Shown here: positions 17,987 through 24,791 of the stretch, in pieces
How positions within the stretch are numbered: position 1 is the stretch's first letter
Layout of the letters: the number at the start of each line of letters is the position of its first letter
DNA from: Bacteroidia bacterium
GTDB lineage: Bacteria; Bacteroidota; Bacteroidia; Bacteroidales; F082
Direction: 5' to 3'
Assembly: GCA_021287165.1 (NCBI GenBank)
Contig: JAJTAY010000029.1
Span: 186,001 to 250,000 of the forward strand
DNA: 64,000 bases
Notes under the pieces: generated by a model
Seen by the model: the letters and a program-made list of their open reading frames with translations, nothing else
Databases searched by the model: none
Told to the model about the DNA's origin: nothing
Program-made: the position numbers and the translations under genes

Positions 17987-18571
17987 TTAAAGATTTTTTC
18001 GATTGTTGCGCCGCTGTATTTCATCACGCAGCTGCGAAGCTTTTTCGTATTCTTCGTTTTCTATGGCTTTCTGGAGCATTTCTTCAAGCTCGCTCAGGAG
18101 GTATTCCGAAAAAGGAGCTTCCTCTTCTGTGGGTTCCTGAGGTTCTGCCTCAATATTTTCGTCTTCCATTACTATTCCCGCCTCCTCGAGTATATGCTCG
18201 TAGGTGTAAACCGGACACTGGAACCTGATTGCGAGCGCAACAGCATCGGATGTGCGGGCGTCGATTTCGCTGATTACACCATCCTTTTCGCAACGTAGAA
18301 TTGCATGAAAAACACCTTCGCTAAACTTATTGATCACAACTTCGAGCAAGTCTACTCCGTAGAACAAGGCGAAGTTTCGAAACAAATCGTGTGTGAGCGG
18401 ACGTGGCGGCTGAATTTTCTCTAAACCCAGGGCGATGGCCTGTGCTTCGAAGCCACCGATAATTATTGGAAGTCTGCGGTTGCCTCCAACTTCGCCGAGA
18501 ATCAGGGCATAGGCCGTGCTTTGCGATTGGCTGTAGGTCATCCTGAAAATTTCGAGCCGAACTTTTTCCAT
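17987..18571 (-). CDS. Bifunctional nuclease (DUF151) protein with UVR motif
   Basis: A 194-residue protein. The N-terminal ~135 residues carry the DUF151/bifunctional nuclease pattern (LPIIIGGFEAQAIALGLE, RPLTHDLF, DARTSDAVALAIRF). A short acidic linker leads to a UvrB/C-like coiled helix pair (ELEEMLQKAIENEEYEKA, then SQLRDEIQ), common in Bacteroidota members. Relatives have been reported with weak DNase and RNase activity; the real role is uncertain. It is the first gene of an operon with the nucleoside transporter, thyA and folA. Confidence 0.9.
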   Translation of the reverse strand: MEKVRLEIFRMTYSQSQSTAYALILGEVGGNRRLPIIIGGFEAQAIALGLEKIQPPRPLTHDLFRNFALFYGVDLLEVVINKFSEGVFHAILRCEKDGVISEIDARTSDAVALAIRFQCPVYTYEHILEEAGIVMEDENIEAEPQEPTEEEAPFSEYLLSELEEMLQKAIENEEYEKASQLRDEIQRRNNRKNL

Positions 18572-18687
18572 CTTTTACCGACGGGCGAATTTTGAACTAC
18601 AAATAAAGGGAGATAAGCCTCAATATTTGACATTAGCGTTACAAATTTATTAACATCAATTGGTGTAAAAGCATGAAGAAAAATCTC

Positions 18688-18718
18688 TTTGATGCCATTT
18701 AGCTAAGGACTAAATTTG
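18688..18718 (+). promoter_or_regulatory. Promoter of hppA
   Basis: TTTG (18688-18691), a 19-nt spacer and TAAATTTG (18711-18718) match the Bacteroidota vegetative promoter almost perfectly. The implied 5' leader is about 100 nt. It contains small inverted repeats such as TTTGC/GCAAA but no riboswitch class I recognise. Confidence 0.8.
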
Positions 18719-18826
18719 CCCGGTTAAAAAAATTTGTTTGCCGATGCAAACGATTGCAAAATATCAACCAGTACTTTCACAACACTGTAACTTGATAACC
18801 AAAGTATAACCAAAACCAAAACCGTT

Positions 18827-21124
18827 ATGATTACTTCCATTTTCTGGCTTATTCCGCTGGCCTCGTTGGTTGCGCTGGCGTTTGCCTGGTACTTTTTCAA
18901 AACGATGATGAAGAACAGCGAGGGCAATGACGATATGAAACGTATAGCTCAGTATGTTCGCGAGGGCGCCATGGCCTATCTGAAAAGACAATACACCGTT
19001 GTGCTCAAGGTGTTCGGTGTAATGGTTGTCCTTCTTGGAGTGCTGGCTTATTTTAATGTGCAGAATCCCTTTGTGCCTATAGCCTTTTTGACGGGCGGCT
19101 TTTTTTCGGGGCTATGCGGTTATCTGGGTATGCGCACTGCAACATATGCCTCGGCCCGCACTGCATGGGGTGCGACGCACTCGCTCAACCGCGGACTCCA
19201 GATTGCCTTCCGTTCAGGTGCTGTGATGGGTCTTGTTGTTGTGGGATTTGCCCTGCTCGATATAGCTGCATGGTATTATGTGCTCAGTCAGTGGGTTTAC
19301 ACACCGGCCAATATGGCCAACGGCCTTGAATTTCTTGGGCTGCATTTTGTTCACCCCGGAACAACCGAACACATGAAAATGGTTGAAATCACCGCCACCA
19401 TGCTCACCTTTGGGATGGGAGCTTCAACACAGGCCCTTTTCGCCCGCGTTGGCGGAGGTATTTATACGAAAGCTGCCGACGTTGGTGCTGACTTAGTAGG
19501 TAAAGTTGAAGCCGGAATCCCTGAAGACGATCCGCGCAATCCTGCAACCATCGCTGATAACGTGGGTGACAATGTGGGTGATGTGGCAGGCATGGGTGCC
19601 GACCTATATGAATCCTATGCCGGTTCTATCCTGGCAACAGCCGCACTGGGTGCCGCGCTGCCGATCATTTCGGGCGGCGAACAGGAAAAATATGTCATAG
19701 CCCCGATGATCGTTGCCGCCGTTGGGATTTTGATTTCCATTCTGGGCATTTTCTTTGTCAGGGCCAAGGAATCAGCAACGCAAAAAAACCTGTTGAATGC
19801 ACTCCTGCTCGGAACAGGCGGAAGCTCTTTCCTGATTCTCATTGTTGTAGCTGTTCTTGCCTATCTGGGATGGTTTTCCTGGGGCATCTTTGGCTCTGTG
19901 GTCGCAGGTCTGCTGGCCGGCGTCATCATCGGTCAGGGTACCGAATACTTCACCTCGGACGAATATAAACCTACCAAGGGCATTGCTCGTCAGGCACAAT
20001 CAGGTCCGGCTACAACGATTATCGACGGTGTTGCCGTAGGGATGTTTTCCACCTGGATTCCGGTAACCACCATTGTTGCAGGCATTCTTGCGGCTTTTGG
20101 TTTTGCCGGAGGTTTCAGCGATTTTTCTCAAGGTGTTTACGGAATAGGTTTTGCCGCCGTGGGTATGCTCAGCACGCTGGGTATTACCCTTGCCACTGAT
20201 GCTTTTGGCCCGATCGCCGACAATGCCGGCGGTAATGCCGAGATGGCACATCTTCCCAAAGAAGTGCGCGAACGCACCGATGCCCTCGACATGCTGGGCA
20301 ATACTACTGCAGCCACCGGCAAAGGCTTTGCCATCGGATCGGCCGCCCTTACCGCCATGGCATTGCTGGCAGCCTATATGGAGGAGATCAGGCTTTGGAT
20401 TGGCAAAATCGCCGATCAGACTGACGGCATCATGAAGGTTGGTGATGTTATTTTCATTTCCGCCCGTTCGGCCGTTGTGCCGGTTGCTCTTGAAGGGCAG
20501 CGTATCATTCAGCTCTCGGCAGCCACCATAACCGATTTTGCCGAAGCCTACAACCTTACAATTTTCAACCCCATGCTGCTCGGTGGCATCTTCATCGGTG
20601 CCATGATGGCCTTTGTTTTCTCCGCCATGACCATGAAAGCCGTCGGACGCGCTGCAGGTGCAATGGTGGATGAAGTGAGGCGACAATTCCGCGAAATACC
20701 GGGTATCATGGAAGGAAAAGCAACCCCCGAATATGCTAAATGCGTTGAAATTTCTACAAAAGGTGCACAGCGCGAGATGCTCGTTCCATCCCTGCTCGCC
20801 ATTGTAATCCCTGTTGCAGTTGGGGTTGTTCTGGGAGTTTCAGGTGTTGTTGGGCTGCTTGTTGGCGGACTTACAGCTGGTTTCACCCTCGCTTCGATGC
20901 TCAATAATGCCGGTGGAGCCTGGGACAATGCAAAGAAGTTTATCGAAAAAGGCAATTACGGCGGTAAAGGCAGCGAAACCCACAAGGCCGGTGTGGTTGG
21001 CGACACGGTGGGTGATCCTTTCAAGGACACCAGCGGACCGTCGCTGAATATCCTCATCAAACTTATGTCGATGGTTTCGGTTGTTATGGCCGGCTTAACG
21101 GTAAGCTTCAGTTTGTTTGGCTAA
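18827..21124 (+). CDS. hppA: K+-dependent membrane-bound pyrophosphatase (ion-pumping)
   Basis: Integral membrane enzyme that couples pyrophosphate hydrolysis to export of Na+ and/or H+. It has 765 residues and about 16 helices. Catalytic motifs are [20 protein letters not shown] (~230-250) and [16 protein letters not shown] (~460). The segment [10 protein letters not shown] has Ala, not Lys, at the position that separates K+-dependent from K+-independent families, so it belongs to the K+-dependent group, which contains Na+-pumping and dual Na+/H+ enzymes. Which ion it pumps cannot be fixed by eye. It has its own promoter; sucD follows after 84 bp with a separate -7 element. Confidence 0.96.
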   Translation: MITSIFWLIPLASLVALAFAWYFFKTMMKNSEGNDDMKRIAQYVREGAMAYLKRQYTVVLKVFGVMVVLLGVLAYFNVQNPFVPIAFLTGGFFSGLCGYLGMRTATYASARTAWGATHSLNRGLQIAFRSGAVMGLVVVGFALLDIAAWYYVLSQWVYTPANMANGLEFLGLHFVHPGTTEHMKMVEITATMLTFGMGASTQALFARVGGGIYTKAADVGADLVGKVEAGIPEDDPRNPATIADNVGDNVGDVAGMGADLYESYAGSILATAALGAALPIISGGEQEKYVIAPMIVAAVGILISILGIFFVRAKESATQKNLLNALLLGTGGSSFLILIVVAVLAYLGWFSWGIFGSVVAGLLAGVIIGQGTEYFTSDEYKPTKGIARQAQSGPATTIIDGVAVGMFSTWIPVTTIVAGILAAFGFAGGFSDFSQGVYGIGFAAVGMLSTLGITLATDAFGPIADNAGGNAEMAHLPKEVRERTDALDMLGNTTAATGKGFAIGSAALTAMALLAAYMEEIRLWIGKIADQTDGIMKVGDVIFISARSAVVPVALEGQRIIQLSAATITDFAEAYNLTIFNPMLLGGIFIGAMMAFVFSAMTMKAVGRAAGAMVDEVRRQFREIPGIMEGKATPEYAKCVEISTKGAQREMLVPSLLAIVIPVAVGVVLGVSGVVGLLVGGLTAGFTLASMLNNAGGAWDNAKKFIEKGNYGGKGSETHKAGVVGDTVGDPFKDTSGPSLNILIKLMSMVSVVMAGLTVSFSLFG

Positions 21125-21180
21125 TTACTGCAAACTGCCCTCAATTGCATCATTGACGGGAAACAACCCGAAAAATGCAC

Positions 21181-21188
21181 TACATTTG
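21181..21188 (+). promoter_or_regulatory. -7 element of the sucD promoter
   Basis: TACATTTG matches TAnnTTTG and lies 20 bases before the ATG. A TTG at 21153-21155 is 25 nt upstream, too far for an ideal -33. Confidence 0.5.
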
Positions 21189-21208
21189 AACCACAAAAAA
21201 CACTAATA

Positions 21209-22078
21209 ATGAGCGTACTCGTTAACAAGAATTCCAGAGTAATTGTGCAGGGTTTTACGGGCAGCGAAGGCACTTTTCACGCCGGCCAGATGATTGAATA
21301 TGGGACCAATGTCGTTGGCGGGGTTACCCCCGGCAAAGGCGGCACCGTCCATCTGGACCGTCCGGTTTTCAATACGGTGAAGGAAGCTGTGGAGAAAGCC
21401 GGTGCCGATGTAAGTGTCATTTATGTACCTGCGGCTTTCGCAGCCGATGCCATCATGGAAGCGGCCGAAGCGGGAATAAAAGTAATTGTATGTATTACTG
21501 AAGGCATCCCGGTTGCCGATATGGCAAAAGCCAAAGAATACATTAAAGCGTTCGATTGCAGGCTGATTGGACCAAATTGTCCGGGCGTTATTACACCCGG
21601 TGAGGCCAAGGTTGGCATAATGCCCGGTTTCATTCATCAAAAAGGCCGCGTAGGTATTGTTTCTCGCTCCGGAACGCTCACCTACGAAGCTGTAGATCAG
21701 CTCACCAAAGCTGGTCTCGGGCAAAGCACGGCCATCGGCATCGGAGGCGATCCCATCATTGGGACAACTACTAAAGAAGCCGTTCAGTTGCTGATGGAAG
21801 ATCCTGAAACCGAAGGCATTGTTATGATTGGCGAAATTGGCGGAAGCATGGAAGCCGATGCGGCATACTGGGTAAAGGAACATGGCACTAAACCTGTTGT
21901 GGGTTTTATTGCCGGAGCTACCGCACCAAAGGGTCGCACTATGGGTCATGCAGGAGCCATTATCGGCGGCAAGGATGATACCGCACAGGCAAAGAAGGAA
22001 ATCATGCGCTCATGCGGCATTCACGTAGTGGAATCACCTGCTGAGATAGGTGCCAAAATGCTGGAATTGCTTTCGTAA
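21209..22078 (+). CDS. sucD: Succinyl-CoA synthetase (ADP-forming) alpha subunit
   Basis: Alpha subunit of the TCA-cycle ligase that interconverts succinyl-CoA and succinate with ATP or GTP. At 289 residues it has usual length. The CoA-binding N-terminal domain starts [11 protein letters not shown] and contains GGVTPGKGG; the phosphohistidine is in [13 protein letters not shown]. The beta subunit gene sucC is not next to it, whereas in many bacteria the two are adjacent. Confidence 0.97.
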   Translation: MSVLVNKNSRVIVQGFTGSEGTFHAGQMIEYGTNVVGGVTPGKGGTVHLDRPVFNTVKEAVEKAGADVSVIYVPAAFAADAIMEAAEAGIKVIVCITEGIPVADMAKAKEYIKAFDCRLIGPNCPGVITPGEAKVGIMPGFIHQKGRVGIVSRSGTLTYEAVDQLTKAGLGQSTAIGIGGDPIIGTTTKEAVQLLMEDPETEGIVMIGEIGGSMEADAAYWVKEHGTKPVVGFIAGATAPKGRTMGHAGAIIGGKDDTAQAKKEIMRSCGIHVVESPAEIGAKMLELLS

Positions 22079-22096
22079 TTTACTTCGCAAAATAAT

Positions 22097-22134
22097 AAGA
22101 GGCTGCTCCAACGAAGGTTCAGCCTCTTTTTTTT
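22097..22134 (+). terminator. Terminator of sucD
   Basis: AAGAGGCTG (22097-22105) pairs with CAGCCTCTT (22120-22128) across a 14-nt loop and runs into eight or more T residues. Confidence 0.9.
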
Positions 22135-22144
22135 GCACTTACTA

Positions 22145-22732
22145 TTATTGTAAATCGAGCGGAACGTATCTCCACTCAAAAACCGCTGTATCGTACTTCA
22201 GCAAACTGTCAGGCCATTCAACGATGTTGCGGTTTAACAGCAAATCGTCGAATTGCTGATTGAGCAGAAAAGCACTCATGATTTGTTCCCCAAGCTGGCG
22301 AATACGCTCCTCATCCGCGATAACGGTGTTCAACACTTCCCTGAAGCCGGTAATCTTACCCGCTGCATCGCGCTTAAAAGTCCCCAGCACTCCCCTTCGA
22401 TTTCCATCAAGTGATCGGGCCGGACGACTGAGATAAAACGTATGCACCTCACCGTCAATGTTATAAAAATACAAAGTGAAGTTTTTGGCCATATTGATAT
22501 AATACTCCCTGAATTGGGGTTCAAAGCGGGTTGTTGCAGTTGCTTGTGCAGGTTTACGACCAATGTAAGTAACAAGATCGACCAGCAGGCTGTCGCGTTC
22601 TGCGTCGCCATAGTAATAATTAATGTCATTGTAGGGAGAGGAAACCTTTTGTTCCTTGTTTGCCGGCCCGCTGCACGAAGCGAAAAGCAAGAAAGCAAGC
22701 AAAGCGAGGAGAGCATTTTGTGGATTCATCAT
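22145..22732 (-). CDS. Hypothetical lipoprotein
   Basis: A 195-residue protein I do not recognise. The N-terminus is a lipoprotein signal (Asn/Gln start, hydrophobic ALLALLAFLLF, then the lipobox-like FASC with Cys at ~20), so it should be lipid-anchored in the envelope. The mature part is mixed alpha/beta, with Tyr-rich NDINYYYGD and conserved-looking TYIGRKPA. It starts with two adjacent ATGs, either of which could be used. It lies between the sucD terminator and the terminator of the beta-helix lipoprotein gene and appears to be its own unit. Confidence 0.75.
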   Translation of the reverse strand: MMNPQNALLALLAFLLFASCSGPANKEQKVSSPYNDINYYYGDAERDSLLVDLVTYIGRKPAQATATTRFEPQFREYYINMAKNFTLYFYNIDGEVHTFYLSRPARSLDGNRRGVLGTFKRDAAGKITGFREVLNTVIADEERIRQLGEQIMSAFLLNQQFDDLLLNRNIVEWPDSLLKYDTAVFEWRYVPLDLQ

Positions 22733-22763
22733 TTGGGTATCACTGAATGGTTTATGTATTTAA

Positions 22764-22797
22764 TCAAAAAGCCGGGAAGCTTATGGGCTTCCCGACT
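22764..22797 (-). terminator. Terminator of the beta-helix lipoprotein gene
   Basis: The stem GCCGGGAAGC (22771-22780) with GCTTCCCGAC (22787-22796) has one mismatch. On the minus strand it is followed by TTTTT. It lies 30 bases after the gene. Confidence 0.85.
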
Positions 22798-22826
22798 TCA
22801 GTTCACGGTATGAGAATGGATGGTGT

Positions 22827-24602
22827 TTAGTAGTACTTCACAATGTGGCAGTTCCATTCGGCCCAGGGTGCAGTCCAATTTTGGGTGCCGACAGCGCCGA
22901 GGTAGTTAACTTTCTGGAAGAAAGCGCCGGCCTTTGGAGTATTGTCCCATTTGGCGGCGGTAAGCAGCATAGAGCCGGCAGCCGGTACAGGGTTAATCAC
23001 GCCATCTTCGAAAACCGAAGGATTGAGGCCGGAGTCCTGCCATTTAGGCATAAGCGTATTGTTGAAAGCGGTAGTATTGAAGTGAGCTTCATAAGCGGCC
23101 TGACCTCCCGGGAAGTTGGCATGCGAACGCAGTGCCTGACCGCGGGGGTTGGTGGGGTGCTGTGCACCATTGGAGGGAGCTCCGGTGAAGACGGTACCGG
23201 CAGAACCATAACCATTACCACCCCAGTGTTCAACACCGGCAAGGATTACATTGCGAATCTGGAGCTCGTTGTCGAGGAAGGCCTGTCCCGATCCTGCGCG
23301 GTCGTCGTCGATGTAAAGACCATAAGGGAAGCCTGTCATGAAGGAGTTGTAAATACTGATGCGCGAGTTGCGGCGCAGCTGGGCAGCATGCTGATACTGA
23401 AGGCTAATTGGGGTTTCGCGGTTGGCTTTAGGTCCGACAATAGTCACGTTGGCAAAAACACCGCTGGTAAAGGGCTGGGCATTACTTCCCGATCCGTTGT
23501 TATCAACTTCAAACCCATTTGAACCCGACTGGTCTGCAAGGTTTTCACCACGAACTATCAGAGCAAATTGGACGTTTCCGCTGAATCCAAGGTCAACATC
23601 AAGATCGTCGTCGAGGTTACGATAGGAAATAAGGTTTTTTGCATTAACGGTGCCGCCAAACCATTCGAAAGCGTCGTCGAGGCCGTAGGAGCACATCACG
23701 TTTTCGATAACAGTTCCACGACCAACACTGCCAAGGGTGAGCGAGTTCACTTCTTCATTGGGATTGATTGGCACACCGGCAAACTCGATACGAACATAAC
23801 GCAGGATACCGCTGTTGTCGTCATCGTTGTTTCCACCATGGAATCCGCCGTAACCGCCTTCCAGTTCAGTAGGCTGTCCGGTAGCTTCTGTAATATTGTT
23901 CTTTGCGCGTCCGCAGATGACCAATCCACCCCAGTCGCCGGGGTTACGAAGACCAGGTGCACGCTCCGAAGTCATTACGATTGGTTTGTCAGCAGTACCG
24001 TCGGCAATGATACGGCCACCCATCTGAACGATTAATGTACCTTTCGATTCGCGGTTTCCGATTACCAGCGTACCGGGCTGAATGGTAAGAACAGCGCCAT
24101 CCTGAACGCGAACGAAGCCGTTGAGACGGTAAATTTTATTTGCATTCCAGGTTACATTACCAGTAATGTTTCCGGTTACCTGAACAATCTCTTTTACCTC
24201 TTCAACAACAGTAATGGTGAAAGTTTTCAAACCGGAGTAGCGGTCCAGCTTGTCGATGGCCTGGAACGAAAAATTGACTACCGTTCCGGGAGCAGTTTCA
24301 GTAATGTTATAGGAGAAATTGAAGGTTGAGGTAGTTTCACCATTGTAGTTTTCTGTTCTGAAAGGCACACCATTTTTCAGGATAACCAGCTGCTTGAGTC
24401 CTTCAGGCGCATTGAGTGTTAGAACTGTTGCAGCGGTTGTGCCGGTGAGTGCATTGAGGGTTTCGGCGCTAAGGGTGATGCTGGGCGGATCGCCTGCTGG
24501 TTTTTCATCCTCTTTTTTGCAGCTTGTAAGTACAAAGCCGATAGTTAGCATAGCGAGAATTACTCCCGAAACGCTCTTTACAATCTGTTTTTTAATGTTC
24601 AT
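22827..24602 (-). CDS. Surface lipoprotein with predicted parallel beta-helix
   Basis: A 591-residue lipoprotein: signal ending VLTSC (Cys ~28) followed by KKEDEKP, the charged linker typical of exported Bacteroidota lipoproteins. Residues ~40-135 resemble an Ig-like beta domain. From ~140 on, the text is rich in Gly, Asn, Val and Ile (GTLVIGNRESKGTLIV, MGGRIIADGTADKPI), as in right-handed beta-helices, with an Asp-rich loop (GGNNDDDNSG) that may bind calcium. It lies downstream of the TonB receptor gene on the same strand, 189 bp apart, behind a hairpin and its own -7 element. Such receptor/lipoprotein pairs suggest ligand capture for uptake, but the ligand is unknown. Confidence 0.8.
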   Translation of the reverse strand: MNIKKQIVKSVSGVILAMLTIGFVLTSCKKEDEKPAGDPPSITLSAETLNALTGTTAATVLTLNAPEGLKQLVILKNGVPFRTENYNGETTSTFNFSYNITETAPGTVVNFSFQAIDKLDRYSGLKTFTITVVEEVKEIVQVTGNITGNVTWNANKIYRLNGFVRVQDGAVLTIQPGTLVIGNRESKGTLIVQMGGRIIADGTADKPIVMTSERAPGLRNPGDWGGLVICGRAKNNITEATGQPTELEGGYGGFHGGNNDDDNSGILRYVRIEFAGVPINPNEEVNSLTLGSVGRGTVIENVMCSYGLDDAFEWFGGTVNAKNLISYRNLDDDLDVDLGFSGNVQFALIVRGENLADQSGSNGFEVDNNGSGSNAQPFTSGVFANVTIVGPKANRETPISLQYQHAAQLRRNSRISIYNSFMTGFPYGLYIDDDRAGSGQAFLDNELQIRNVILAGVEHWGGNGYGSAGTVFTGAPSNGAQHPTNPRGQALRSHANFPGGQAAYEAHFNTTAFNNTLMPKWQDSGLNPSVFEDGVINPVPAAGSMLLTAAKWDNTPKAGAFFQKVNYLGAVGTQNWTAPWAEWNCHIVKYY

Positions 24603-24636
24603 AATGGATACGATTTGGGTTTAGTGTTTGATGGGC

Positions 24637-24644
24637 CAAAAGTA
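24637..24644 (-). promoter_or_regulatory. Putative -7 element of the beta-helix lipoprotein gene
   Basis: On the minus strand the sequence is TACTTTTG, fitting TAnnTTTG, 34 bases before the ATG. The same octamer precedes gdhA. Upstream at 24688-24701 lies a TTGTAAACGTTTGT palindrome. Confidence 0.5.
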
Positions 24645-24687
24645 CCGACCGCAGTTTGCCTTGCTGTTAAATGTAGTTTAAGCAAAT

Positions 24688-24701
24688 TGTAAACGTTTGT
24701 G
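24688..24701. promoter_or_regulatory. Putative operator: AAACGTTT palindrome
   Basis: TTGTAAACGTTTGT has a perfect AAACGTTT core (24691-24698) with a CG centre, like LacI-family operators. It lies about 50 bp upstream of the -7 element of the beta-helix lipoprotein gene. A near copy is found upstream of gdhA (47158-47171). Confidence 0.4.
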
Positions 24702-24730
24702 GATGTTTATTAAGGCAATGTTAACCAGCT

Positions 24731-24760
24731 AAAAAAAAACCAGCGCCCTGGGGCGCCGGC
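24731..24760 (-). terminator. Hairpin with T9 after the TonB receptor gene
   Basis: On the minus strand CCGGCGCC pairs with GGCGCTGG (24740-24759, one G-U) around a 4-nt loop, followed by nine T residues. It stands between the receptor gene and the downstream lipoprotein gene, so it would end or attenuate readthrough. Confidence 0.9.
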
Positions 24761-24791
24761 ATGAAAAAAAGCGGGGAAAATGGTTAATCTT

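Noticed and set aside
20000..20686. 228-codon frame antisense to hppA
   Set aside because: Gly/His-rich composition typical of a mirrored membrane-protein gene; the whole stretch is covered by conserved hppA motifs.
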